The translations under genes and the position numbers were made by a program. 32,600 nt of DNA. It comes from Acidaminococcus sp050873445 (GTDB lineage: Bacteria > Bacillota > Negativicutes > Acidaminococcales > Acidaminococcaceae). The stretch is from the NCBI RefSeq assembly GCF_050873445.1, contig NZ_JBNMIU010000020.1:1-32600 (forward strand), in the 5' to 3' direction. This document shows positions 7,940 through 15,263 of this stretch, piece by piece. Under the pieces are notes generated by a model. It was not told the DNA's origin. It did no database searches and was given only the letters and a program-made list of their open reading frames with translations. Numbering within the stretch: the first letter of the stretch is position 1; the number at the start of each line of letters is the position of its first letter.

Positions 7940-8455
7940 ATGATGGAAGCGAACAGAAGACGGCCCGGGCAATGGATCACCATGATCGGCTTCTGTGTGG
8001 CCATGGAGGTGATCCTGGCCCGGTTCCTGTCCCTGCATACCTGGAATCTGAAAATCGGGTTCAGTTTTCTGCCGGTGGTGGCGGCGGCCTATTGGGGAGG
8101 GCCTATGGCCGGAGGTCTGACCGGGGCCCTGGGGGACCTGATCGGCGCTCTGCTGTTCCCGGTGGGGGCCTATTTCCCCGGTTTTACTTTGTCGGCCTTT
8201 CTGGACGGAGCAGTTTATGGAACCGTTTTCCGGAAGGGAATCGGCAAAAAGCAGATCCTGCTGGCAGTCTTGATCGTACAGCTGGGCATCAGTCTGCTGT
8301 TGAACACGTTCTGGCTGACAGTGCTTTTCCAGGTTTCCTGGAAAAGTCTGGTGCTGCTGCGTTTGTTCCAGTGCACCACTGGGATCGCAATCAAGTTCCT
8401 GGTTTTGCATCTGGTGTTTCCGGTGCTGCAGAGGCACCTGCCCAAAATGGCATAA
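7940..8455 (+). CDS. ECF transporter S component, FolT-like
   Basis: The 171-residue membrane protein is the substrate-capture subunit of an energy-coupling-factor vitamin importer, which works with ATPase and T subunits encoded elsewhere (none in this window). It has about six hydrophobic segments. The core resembles FolT: RFLSLHTWNLKIGFSFLP, then GGLTGALGDLIGALLFPVG and a YFPGFTLSAFL stretch. The start is ATG 7940 (an ATG at 7943 is equivalent), 3 bases after the ureohydrolase stop, with no strong ribosome binding site, so translational coupling is likely. A terminator overlaps its stop. FolT-like S components usually bind folates. Its operon with a ureohydrolase suggests either chance or a different ligand, such as a guanidino or pterin compound. 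The substrate assignment is weak. Confidence 0.8.
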   Translation: MMEANRRRPGQWITMIGFCVAMEVILARFLSLHTWNLKIGFSFLPVVAAAYWGGPMAGGLTGALGDLIGALLFPVGAYFPGFTLSAFLDGAVYGTVFRKGIGKKQILLAVLIVQLGISLLLNTFWLTVLFQVSWKSLVLLRLFQCTTGIAIKFLVLHLVFPVLQRHLPKMA

Positions 8456-8503
8456 AAAAAGGGTGCGAAGAAATGATTTCTCATTTTTTCACACCTTTTT
8501 TTT
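8454..8503. terminator. Bidirectional terminator between S component and azlD
   Basis: The long hairpin has arms near AGGGTGCGAAGAAATGA (8460-8476) and TCATTTTTTCACACCT (8481-8496), flanked by an A-run and a T-run. It overlaps the stop codons of both convergent genes. Confidence 0.8.
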
Positions 8504-8834
8504 ACAGCAGATATTCCAGCAGGGCGAAGACGCCGCCGCCGGCTACTACGGCTACACCCAGGGATTTGGTCTTCAATACCAGCGGAGTGATGATCAGCGT
8601 GGTCAGCAGGGGGATATTGGAAAGTGACAGGTTCAGGTGGCCCTGGGTCAGGAAAATGTCAGGAAAAATCAGGGCACCGAAAATCGCTGGGGGAACGAAA
8701 TTCAACCATATCTTGAACCAGTGGGGAATGGGGTGCTTCTTGATGATGACCATGGGAATCACCCGAGGCAAAAAGCCTGTCAAGGCCATGATCAGTATCA
8801 CGGTCAGGATGTACGTTTGATTCATATGGGTCAT
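8502..8834 (-). CDS. azlD: Branched-chain amino acid exporter small subunit, AzlD family
   Basis: The 110-residue protein has four hydrophobic segments and is the small partner of AzlC in branched-chain amino acid export (azaleucine resistance in Bacillus; YgaH in E. coli). Typical AzlD features are the early FLPRVIPMVI segment and the C-terminal GGGVFALLEYLL. The start at 8834 overlaps the azlC stop as ATGA and is served by AAGGAGGG inside azlC, so the pair is translationally coupled. The subunit call rests on size, hydropathy and partner. Confidence 0.85.
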   Translation of the reverse strand: MTHMNQTYILTVILIMALTGFLPRVIPMVIIKKHPIPHWFKIWLNFVPPAIFGALIFPDIFLTQGHLNLSLSNIPLLTTLIITPLVLKTKSLGVAVVAGGGVFALLEYLL

Positions 8835-9610
8835 AATCCGGTCCCTCCTTCTTCCATGGTTCCATAGGCTTCTTCTTTAGGAATGGTTTCTGTGTTCTTT
8901 TTTGCTGCTGCCTGTGTCTTGCCAGCTTTTTTTTCATGTTTCAGATAAAACCAGGCGGCAATTCCGGAGGGAATCAGGGAAGCCAGTACGATGTGCAGCT
9001 TAAAAGGTACGAACTGGGAAAGTACTACAGCCAGGATACCGGCGGCAATCCCGGTAATGATCAGGGTCCTGTCCTTCAGATAGTTGGACCAGATGCCCAG
9101 GAACATAGCCGTCAGGATGTAGGATACCAGGGACAGATCCAGGTGGATCATGGAAGAGGCATAACAGCCTGCGGCATTGGCTATGGACCATACGAGCATG
9201 CTGAGGAAATCCAGTCCCAGAGCTTCTTTGTGGGTCCAGTGTTCTTTTTCATCCTGGAAGGAGGAAAGGTTCAGAGCAAAAGTTTCATCGGTGGTCCCGT
9301 AGGAGAACAGCGTGGTGTACAGGCCTGATTGCTTGGAGACCAGTGGAGCCAGGGTGGAGGTGAACAGGGAGTAGCGCAGGTTAACCATCAGAATGGTCAG
9401 AGCGATGGATATGTCGGAAGCACTCTGGATCATCATGGCGATGCCGATGAACTGGGAACTTCCGGCAAAGGCCAGCACGCTCATGACGAACATCAGGAAG
9501 GGGGAGAGACCTGCCTTTTCACCCAGCATTCCGCAGGCCATTCCCAGGACGAGATAGCCGATGATGATGGGGGTATCTTTCTGCAATACCCTACGCGTGA
9601 TATAGCCCAT
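8831..9610 (-). CDS. azlC: Branched-chain amino acid exporter large subunit, AzlC family
   Basis: The 259-residue membrane protein is the large subunit of the AzlCD exporter of leucine, isoleucine and valine (YgaZ in E. coli). Family features are the N-terminal IIGYLVLGMACGMLGEKAG, the AGSSQFIGIAMM segment and the NLRYSLF stretch. It ends in a hydrophilic cytosolic tail of about 35 residues, rich in Lys, Ala and Glu, which adds little to the usual family length. ATG at 9610 has AAAGAGG upstream on its strand. A -10 like TATAAT lies about 70 bases upstream. It is divergent from the DUF1015-serC operon and shares that intergenic region. In an amino-acid fermenter, export of branched-chain residues would relieve overflow from peptide use (inference). 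Confidence 0.88.
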   Translation of the reverse strand: MGYITRRVLQKDTPIIIGYLVLGMACGMLGEKAGLSPFLMFVMSVLAFAGSSQFIGIAMMIQSASDISIALTILMVNLRYSLFTSTLAPLVSKQSGLYTTLFSYGTTDETFALNLSSFQDEKEHWTHKEALGLDFLSMLVWSIANAAGCYASSMIHLDLSLVSYILTAMFLGIWSNYLKDRTLIITGIAAGILAVVLSQFVPFKLHIVLASLIPSGIAAWFYLKHEKKAGKTQAAAKKNTETIPKEEAYGTMEEGGTGL

Positions 9611-9671
9611 GAGAACACCTCTTTCTATGAAGAACAGATATTGGATTCTGCATACAGAATCCTTGGTCCCT

Positions 9672-9700
9672 ATTATATACCACTTTACAAATTTTTACTA
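9672..9700 (-). promoter_or_regulatory. Possible azlCD promoter
   Basis: On the minus strand TATAAT (plus 9672-9677) sits downstream of a weak -35 (TAGTAA) at 17 bases. It overlaps the -35 of the divergent promoter, so the two may compete. Confidence 0.35.
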
Positions 9701-9723
9701 TAGAAGCACGGATATGGTATAAT
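9694..9723 (+). promoter_or_regulatory. Promoter of the DUF1015-serC operon
   Basis: TTTACT (9694-9699), an 18-base spacer and TATAAT (9718-9723) precede a leader of about 90 bases. Confidence 0.6.
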
Positions 9724-9728
9724 AGGCC

Positions 9729-9744
9729 TATACTTGTGAGTATA
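9729..9744. promoter_or_regulatory. Palindrome at the expected transcript start
   Basis: TATACT-TGTG-AGTATA is an inverted repeat (6-bp arms) just downstream of the -10 box, the position of a repressor operator or 5' hairpin. The binding protein is unknown. Confidence 0.35.
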
Positions 9745-9815
9745 TAGATAAGTATGGAATTATAAATGAAAAAGAAACCATAAGATTTCATTGTTTTCTA
9801 ACAGGAGTGATACCT

Positions 9816-11081
9816 ATGGCCGAAATCAGACCGTTTGCTGCCCTGCGTCCGATACCGGAACTGGTCAGCCAAATTGCAGAATTACCCTATGATGTAATGA
9901 GTACCCAGGAAGCACGGGATATCCTGAAGAAAAATCCCCTAAGCTTCGTCCGGGTGAGCCGGGCCGAAGCGGATTTGCCGGAAGGGATTTCCGAAACGGA
10001 TCCGAAAGTCTATGCCAGGGCCAGAGAGAATCTGGAGGATTATATTGCCAAAGGGCAGATGAAACAGGATCCCCAGCCCTGCTATTACATCTATCGCCAG
10101 CAGATGGGTGCTTATATCCAGATTGGTCTGGTGGCTGCCGCTTCCCTGCAGGAATATAAGGAAGGCATCATCAAACGGCACGAACTAACCCGTCCGGGTA
10201 AGGAAACGGACCGGGTGAACCACATCCTGGCTACGGAAGCCCAGACGGGACCGGTATTCCTGGCTTATCGGAGCAAAGGCCTCCTGACGGCTTTTCTGCT
10301 GGAATACATGGGCAGCCATACGCCAGTCTACAATTTCGTAGGGGATGACAAGGTGCGGCATACCCTGTATGTGATCAATGAACCCCTGAAAGTGAAGGAA
10401 GTAACCCGTCTGTTCCAGCAGGTACCGGAACTGTATATCGCTGACGGACACCATCGCTGTGCGGCTGCCATGCGGGTGGCAGAAGAACTGGGCAAACGGC
10501 CCGGTCAAACGGGGAAAGAAGAATATAACTACGTGCTGTCCGTGATCTTCCCCTCCAATATGTTGCATATCCTGTCCTACAACCGGGTGGTTCGGGATTT
10601 GGGCGAACTGAGCGAAGAAAAATTCCTGGAAATGGTTCAGGAAAAATTTATCCTGAAAAAGGATGAACGGCCGGTAGAACCTCAGGCTCCCCATACCTTT
10701 GGTATGTACATCGGTGGCCAGTGGTATAGACTGACAGCCAAAGAAGGGACGTATCCGGAAACTGATCCCATCCATTCTCTGGATGTAAGCATTCTGCAGG
10801 ACAACCTGCTGGCTCCGGTATTGGGCATCGATGATCCCCGTACGGATCCCCGGATCGATTTCGTAGGCGGCATCCGGGGCCTGGAAGCGCTGGAGGATGC
10901 TGTGGATGGGGAGGATGCCACGGTGGCCTTCTCCATGTATCCCACATCCATGGATCAGCTGATGCAGGTGGCCGATCGGGGCGAAGTGATGCCTCCCAAA
11001 TCCACCTGGTTCGAACCCAAGCTGCGGGATGCACTGACTGTACATATGATAGGAGATGGACAAGATGGGAAGAGTCTTTAA
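9816..11081 (+). CDS. DUF1015 family protein
   Basis: The 421-residue cytosolic protein is of the DUF1015 family, whose biochemical role is not established as far as I know. It opens with MAEIRPFAALRP and PYDVMS, typical of the family. The central hallmark YIADGHHRCAAAM (about residues 207-219) resembles the G-H-R nucleotide-binding motif of ParB/sulfiredoxin-like folds. The ATG at 9816 is chosen over an in-frame GTG at 9807 because CAGGAG sits at 9802-9807, which leaves proper spacing only for the ATG. Its last 17 bases overlap serC, and the family is often found with serine-biosynthesis genes in Firmicutes. A role linked to serine or phosphoserine is inferred from that association only. Confidence 0.85.
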   Translation: MAEIRPFAALRPIPELVSQIAELPYDVMSTQEARDILKKNPLSFVRVSRAEADLPEGISETDPKVYARARENLEDYIAKGQMKQDPQPCYYIYRQQMGAYIQIGLVAAASLQEYKEGIIKRHELTRPGKETDRVNHILATEAQTGPVFLAYRSKGLLTAFLLEYMGSHTPVYNFVGDDKVRHTLYVINEPLKVKEVTRLFQQVPELYIADGHHRCAAAMRVAEELGKRPGQTGKEEYNYVLSVIFPSNMLHILSYNRVVRDLGELSEEKFLEMVQEKFILKKDERPVEPQAPHTFGMYIGGQWYRLTAKEGTYPETDPIHSLDVSILQDNLLAPVLGIDDPRTDPRIDFVGGIRGLEALEDAVDGEDATVAFSMYPTSMDQLMQVADRGEVMPPKSTWFEPKLRDALTVHMIGDGQDGKSL

Positions 11082-12150
11082 TTTCGGGGCAGGACCCTCC
11101 ATGATGCCTCTGCCGGTACTGGAACAGGCCCAGCGCGAGCTGCTGGATTATAAGGGCAGCGGCATGTCCATGCTGGAAATCAGCCATCGGAATGCACTGT
11201 TCGAAGAGGTGAACGACCAGGCCCAGGAACACATCAAACGTCTGCTGGGCATGGATGACAGTTGGGTGGTCATGTTCATGGGCGGGGGCGCCTCTCTGCA
11301 GTTTTCCATGGTCCCCATGAACTTTTTGACGCAGGGAAAAGTGGCTGCCTATGCCATTACCAGTACCTTTTCTGAAAAGGCCATCAAGGAAGCCCACAAA
11401 GTGGGTGACGCGGTGGAAATCTACAGCAGCAAGGCAACCGGCCTGGACCGGGTACCCCGTCCGGAGGAACTGGAACTGCCGGAAAACTGTGCCTATCTGC
11501 ACCTGACCGGCAACTGTACGGCAGAAGGTCTGGAATATTTCGAATATCCGGATACGGGGGATGTGCCCCTGATTGTGGATATGTCCTCGGATATCCTGAG
11601 CCGTCCTATTGACCTGGATAAATTTTCTCTGATTTATAACGGCGCCCAGAAGAACATCGGGCCTGCCGGGGTGACTGTGGTCATGGCTAAAAGGGATTTC
11701 CTGAAGGGGCGGGATCCCCAGCTGCCTACCATAATGAATTATGAAACTTATGCAGATCACGATTCCACTTATAATACACCGCCGGTGTTCGGCATCTATC
11801 TGGTGGATCTGATGAGCCAGTGGCTGCTGGATCAGGGTGGCCTGGAAAAGGTAGAACAGAACAACATTGCCAAAGCCGGAAAGGTCTACAATCTGCTGGA
11901 TGCCTATCCGGACTTCTATCGGGGCCATGCCCGGAAGGACAGCCGTTCTCTGATGAATGTGACCTTCAATCTGCCGACCAGGGAACTGGAGAAGAAATTC
12001 GTGGAAGAAGCCAAGGCCAATGGCCTGGTAGGTTTGAAAGGGCATCGCTCCATTGGCGGCATCCGGGCTTCCATCTACAACGCCATGCCGGCAGAAGGGG
12101 TGCAGGCGCTGGTGGATTACATGGAAAGCTTCTACAAGAAGAACCGGTAA
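11065..12150 (+). CDS. serC: Phosphoserine aminotransferase
   Basis: The 361-residue PLP enzyme converts 3-phosphohydroxypyruvate and glutamate to phosphoserine and 2-oxoglutarate, the second step of serine synthesis; it can also serve pyridoxine synthesis. It begins RVFNFGAGPSMMPLPVLEQAQ, as SerC does, and has GGGASLQFSMVPMNF. The PLP Lys is in NGAQKNIGPAG, Lys196 (Lys198 in E. coli by family position). The length matches E. coli SerC. ATG 11065 is used rather than 11056 because the AGGAG at 11051-11055 abuts the latter. It overlaps the end of the DUF1015 gene by 17 bases. No serA follows in this window; the next gene is gltS beyond a terminator. Confidence 0.96.
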   Translation: MGRVFNFGAGPSMMPLPVLEQAQRELLDYKGSGMSMLEISHRNALFEEVNDQAQEHIKRLLGMDDSWVVMFMGGGASLQFSMVPMNFLTQGKVAAYAITSTFSEKAIKEAHKVGDAVEIYSSKATGLDRVPRPEELELPENCAYLHLTGNCTAEGLEYFEYPDTGDVPLIVDMSSDILSRPIDLDKFSLIYNGAQKNIGPAGVTVVMAKRDFLKGRDPQLPTIMNYETYADHDSTYNTPPVFGIYLVDLMSQWLLDQGGLEKVEQNNIAKAGKVYNLLDAYPDFYRGHARKDSRSLMNVTFNLPTRELEKKFVEEAKANGLVGLKGHRSIGGIRASIYNAMPAEGVQALVDYMESFYKKNR

Positions 12151-12180
12151 CAGTCCGCGTTTTCAAGAATCACAACAGCA

Positions 12181-12212
12181 GGGGCATTGCGAACCGGCAA
12201 TGCCCCTTTTTT
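12181..12212 (+). terminator. Terminator after serC
   Basis: A 10-bp perfect stem GGGGCATTGC / GCAATGCCCC with a 6-base loop is followed by six T. It lies only 28 bases before the gltS start codon, with the gltS ribosome binding site immediately after it. Confidence 0.92.
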
Positions 12213-12240
12213 GCAGAGCCAAAAAGGAGTCAAGGTAATC

Positions 12241-13494
12241 ATGTGTATCATGTTGCAGAATGGAGTCCCGGTCCTTCAGATTGACGCCATCTGTACTGTC
12301 GCATTGGCAGCTCTTATGCTGCTGCTGGGAGGCTTTTTGAAAGCCCATTCCAGCCTTTTACAGAAATATTGTCTGCCTGTGCCGGTGATAGGGGGTTTTC
12401 TGGCCATGCTCCTGGTGCTGGTCTGCCACCTGGCAGGCGTCCTGGAATTCGATTTCGATAAAAGTTTTCTCTATCCTTTTATGATGGCTTTCTTTACGGC
12501 CATTGGCATGGGGGTGAACCTGAAATCGTTCCAGAGCGGAGTCAACACCGGCGGGAAACTGCTGCTGGTCTATTGGGCCACCTGCGGGATCATTTCCCTC
12601 TGTCAGAACTGCATTGGCCTGGCTTTGGGCCATTTTCTCGATTTGGAACCTGCCTATGCCCTGCTGGCTTCCGCCATTTCCATGGTAGGCGGCCATGGAG
12701 CCGCCGGTGCCTACGGCAGTACCTTTGTGAGCATGGGGTATCCAGCCGCCATGGAGGTAGGAGCGGCTTCGGCAACCTTGGGACTGATTTTTGCCGTCAT
12801 GGTGGGCGGCCCTCTGGGTCAGAAGCTGATCGAGCGGTACCAGCTGCGGCCGGATCCGGAGCAGCAGGAAACCAGCGTGGAAAGCACACCGGGAGAGAAA
12901 CCTGCCCAGGTTCCCCTAAACCAGGCAGAGGTTTACATCAATATGGTGGTATTCCTGCTATGCATGGGCATCGGTACCCTGGTCTCGGGCGGCATCGGCT
13001 GTCTGTTCCACATGAAATTTCCCGGGTATATCGGCGGGATGCTGGCTGGTGTAGTGGTCCGCTTCCTGAATGAACAGTTCCACTGGTACCGGTATGGGGT
13101 GCGGCTTATTGGCAACACTGGGGAAATGATGCTGAACCTGTATTTGGCGATTGCCCTGATGACCCTGCAGGTATGGCACCTCCAGGGCATTTTGGGCAGC
13201 GTGCTCCTGATTGTCCTGGGCCAGGTGACATTCGTGGTGCTGATGGCTTATTTCCTGATGTTCCGGGTCCTGGGCAGCAATTATGATGCGGCCATCATGT
13301 GCGCCGGGTTCTGCGGCCATGGGCTGGGGGCCATGCCCTCTGCCCTGGTGAACATGAACGTGCTGACGGAAAAGTACGGGATGAGCCAGAAAGCCTTCCT
13401 GATTGTCCCAGTAGTGGGATCCTGTCTGCTGGACCTGTTCTATCAGACCCATACCCTGATTCTGATCAAGCTGTTCGTGCAGAATTTGACGTAA
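12241..13494 (+). CDS. gltS: Sodium/glutamate symporter
   Basis: The 417-residue inner-membrane carrier of the ESS (GltS) family imports glutamate with sodium. It has about ten hydrophobic segments in two inverted halves. The family's paired re-entrant motifs are visible as SMVGGHGAAGAYGSTF in the first half and FCGHGLGAMPSALVNM in the second. Conserved Gly-rich PVPVIGGFLAMLL occurs early. ATG 12241 follows AAGGAG at 11 bases; the second ATG at 12250 is an alternative, and the frame upstream runs through the terminator. It is likely the main glutamate entry in a glutamate fermenter. No promoter fits between the serC terminator and the ribosome binding site, so expression may depend on read-through or a start inside serC. 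Substrate specificity is inferred from family. Confidence 0.93.
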   Translation: MCIMLQNGVPVLQIDAICTVALAALMLLLGGFLKAHSSLLQKYCLPVPVIGGFLAMLLVLVCHLAGVLEFDFDKSFLYPFMMAFFTAIGMGVNLKSFQSGVNTGGKLLLVYWATCGIISLCQNCIGLALGHFLDLEPAYALLASAISMVGGHGAAGAYGSTFVSMGYPAAMEVGAASATLGLIFAVMVGGPLGQKLIERYQLRPDPEQQETSVESTPGEKPAQVPLNQAEVYINMVVFLLCMGIGTLVSGGIGCLFHMKFPGYIGGMLAGVVVRFLNEQFHWYRYGVRLIGNTGEMMLNLYLAIALMTLQVWHLQGILGSVLLIVLGQVTFVVLMAYFLMFRVLGSNYDAAIMCAGFCGHGLGAMPSALVNMNVLTEKYGMSQKAFLIVPVVGSCLLDLFYQTHTLILIKLFVQNLT

Positions 13495-13517
13495 TTTTGA
13501 CTTTTTGACTTTTCCTA

Positions 13518-13546
13518 TTGACAGGAGGAAGTGGATCCGATATTCT
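13518..13546 (+). promoter_or_regulatory. Promoter of lemA
   Basis: TTGACA (13518-13523), 17 bases and TATTCT (13541-13546) lie 37 bases before the lemA start. Two more TTTTGAC copies occur just upstream (13493-13510). Confidence 0.55.
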
Positions 13547-13582
13547 GGAAACGGAAAAAGCAATTTGAAGGAGGAAACCCTT

Positions 13583-14137
13583 ATGAAGAAAGTCTTGGTT
13601 ACCATTGCGGTGGTGATCCTGCTGGCATTTGGCTGGATTTTTGGATCCTACAACGGGCTGGTCACTGCCAATGAAAATGTGAGCGGCAAATGGAGCCAGG
13701 TGGAAACCCAGCTGCAGCGGCGCAGTGATCTGATTCCAAACCTGGTGAATACAGTAAAGGGCTACAGCACTCACGAAGAGAAAGTCTTTGCAGATGTATC
13801 CAATGCCCGGGCAAAACTGGCCGGAGCCCAGAATGTGACCGATGCGGCCCAGGCTGATGGTGAACTGAGCAGTGCCCTGAATCGTCTGCTGGCTATTTCG
13901 GAAGCTTATCCGCAACTGAAGGCGAACACCAATTTCATCCAGCTGCAGGATGAACTGGCCGGAACGGAAAATCGGCTGGCCGTGGCCCGGAAAGATTACA
14001 ACGATGCGGCCCAGGCCTACAATGCCAAGCTCAAGAGCGTACCTACTGTGTTCGTAGCTCGGCTTATGGGCTTTACAGAACGGAACTATTTCAAGGCAGA
14101 TGCCCAGGCTCAGAGTGCACCTCAGGTGAAGTTCTAA
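13583..14137 (+). CDS. lemA: LemA family protein
   Basis: The 184-residue membrane-anchored protein has an N-terminal transmembrane helix (about residues 4-22), then the LemA domain, an all-helical cytosol- or envelope-facing bundle. Recognisable LemA sequence is YNGLVTANENVSGKWSQVETQLQRR followed by DLIPNLVNTVKGY (split here only for length) and the C-terminal FNAKLKS-like stretch AYNAKLKSVPTVF. ATG 13583 has GGAGG upstream; the frame's earlier starts have no site and fall in the promoter. It is 30 bases before a TPM-domain gene, a classic pair. The biochemical role of LemA is not established. Confidence 0.93.
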   Translation: MKKVLVTIAVVILLAFGWIFGSYNGLVTANENVSGKWSQVETQLQRRSDLIPNLVNTVKGYSTHEEKVFADVSNARAKLAGAQNVTDAAQADGELSSALNRLLAISEAYPQLKANTNFIQLQDELAGTENRLAVARKDYNDAAQAYNAKLKSVPTVFVARLMGFTERNYFKADAQAQSAPQVKF

Positions 14138-14167
14138 CTGCCTGGCAGCAAGGGAAGGAGGCAAGCC

Positions 14168-14950
14168 ATGAAACGACTGCTGCTGCTCCTGATGGTATTC
14201 TGCCAGCTGCTGGCTGCTCCGCTGGGGGCTGGTGCTGAGGCAAAAGTGCCCCCCAGACCTACTGCCAGTATCTATGTGCAGGATCAGGCGGGAGTCCTTT
14301 CCCAGAGTACAAAGGCGACCATCAATGCTTACAGCACGGCGCTGCAGAAAAAGACCAAAGCCCAGATTGTGGTGCTTACGGTACCTACCCTCAAAGGACA
14401 GTCCCTGGAAGACTATTCCCTGACCGTACTGCGGCAGTGGGGAATCGGAGATAAGGAAAAAAATAACGGGGTTCTGTTGCTGGTGGCGGTACAGGATCGG
14501 AAAAGCCGGATCGAAGTGGGGTATGGCCTGGAAGGGGCTTTGCCCGACGGACTCACTGGGCGGATCCAGGATCAGGCCATGCTGCCCTATTTCCGCAACA
14601 ACGACTATGACAAAGGAATCCTGAATGGCTATGCGGCTCTGCTCCAGACGGTGCTGAAGGAATACAACCTGACTGCCAAAGACCTAGATGTACAAGGTGT
14701 GAAACCGGCTCAGCCACAACAGGCCGATACGATTTCACCGTTTGCCCTGGGCTTGGGAGCAATCGGACTCCTGGTGCTGTTCCTGCTGGATCGGATTTTC
14801 CTGGGCGGCGCCCTGTTCCGGCTTTTGCTGTACAGCTTTTTCTTCCGTGGCGGAGGCCGCGGCGGAGGAGGCTTCGGCGGTGGCGGTTTTGGAGGTGGCA
14901 GCTTCGGCGGCGGTTCCGGCGGAGGCGGTGGTTCCAGCCGGAGCTGGTAA
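14168..14950 (+). CDS. Secreted/membrane TPM-domain protein (YgcG family)
   Basis: The 260-residue protein has a signal peptide (1 to about 24, ending near AGAEA), a TPM domain (about 35-160) with VYVQDQAGVLS-like YVQDQAGVLSQ, QIVVLTVPTLKGQSLEDYS, NGVLLLVAVQDRKSRIEVGYG and EGALPDGLTGRI, then one transmembrane helix (about 190-210). It ends in a tail that is almost only Gly, Ser, Phe and Arg. This domain order is that of YgcG/TPM phosphatase-like envelope proteins that travel with LemA. ATG 14168 is preceded by GGAAGGAGG. The Gly-rich tail is normal for the family. Function in envelope or photosystem-like protein maintenance is known only for distant relatives. Confidence 0.9.
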   Translation: MKRLLLLLMVFCQLLAAPLGAGAEAKVPPRPTASIYVQDQAGVLSQSTKATINAYSTALQKKTKAQIVVLTVPTLKGQSLEDYSLTVLRQWGIGDKEKNNGVLLLVAVQDRKSRIEVGYGLEGALPDGLTGRIQDQAMLPYFRNNDYDKGILNGYAALLQTVLKEYNLTAKDLDVQGVKPAQPQQADTISPFALGLGAIGLLVLFLLDRIFLGGALFRLLLYSFFFRGGGRGGGGFGGGGFGGGSFGGGSGGGGGSSRSW

Positions 14951-14976
14951 TAAAAAAGAGGCTGACAGATGATGAG

Positions 14977-15029
14977 CTGCCTCCTCAATTGTTAGATCTA
15001 AAATCTAGCGATTGGGGGGCAGTTTTTTT
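14977..15029 (+). terminator. Terminator of the lemA-TPM operon
   Basis: A long imperfect stem (CTGCCTCCTCAATTGTTAGAT against AATCTAGCGATTGGGGGGCAG, shown here by its ends only: CTGCC...GGCAG) is followed by seven T at 15023-15029. Confidence 0.85.
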
Positions 15030-15090
15030 GTTGGGAGAGCATATGATGGATATCGTAACGAGTGTAACAACAAGCGATACGTCAAAATTG

Positions 15091-15133
15091 CTAAAAATAA
15101 GCTCCCGGAAACTGACTCATTTCTCGGGAGCTT
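15091..15133 (-). terminator. Probable terminator for the PepSY-like gene
   Basis: The inverted repeat AGCTCCCG ... CGGGAGCT (15100-15107, 15125-15132) is extended inward by GAAA/TTTC. On the minus strand it is followed by TTATTTTTAG. It lies about 130 bases after the minus-strand gene, beyond the direct repeats. Confidence 0.55.
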
Positions 15134-15182
15134 TCAATATCCTGTTGATTCAGTTGTCATTTCTTGCTCACTCAGTTGAACC

Positions 15183-15250
15183 TGTATTTTGGACTCACCT
15201 CAAATAAAGATTACTTTTTCACTGCTCGTAGGTTGTATTTTGGACTCACC
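15183..15250. repeat. Two direct repeats, possible IS21-type end remnant
   Basis: TGTATTTTGGACTCACC occurs exactly twice, at 15183-15199 and 15234-15250, 51 bases apart, in gene-free A+T-rich DNA. Repeated copies of such a motif near an end are known from IS21-family elements, where they bind the transposase. No transposase or opposite end is present, so this would be a solo end left by deletion. The family assignment is inference. Confidence 0.45.
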
Positions 15251-15263
15251 CCATAAATTGCCT

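Noticed and set aside
6857..8437. Open frame of 526 codons on the minus strand
   Set aside because: It lies opposite the ureohydrolase and S component, is rich in His, Gln, Pro and Gly as shadow frames of GC-rich genes are, and has no ribosome binding site or motif.
7972..8820. Plus-strand open frame of 282 codons
   Set aside because: It runs through the FolT-like gene in another frame, across the terminator and into azlD antisense; no signals or recognisable domain.
14850..14950. Gly-codon-rich tract as a possible simple repeat or frameshift hotspot
   Set aside because: It encodes the Gly/Ser tail that is normal for TPM-domain proteins of this family, and the frame is intact to the stop.
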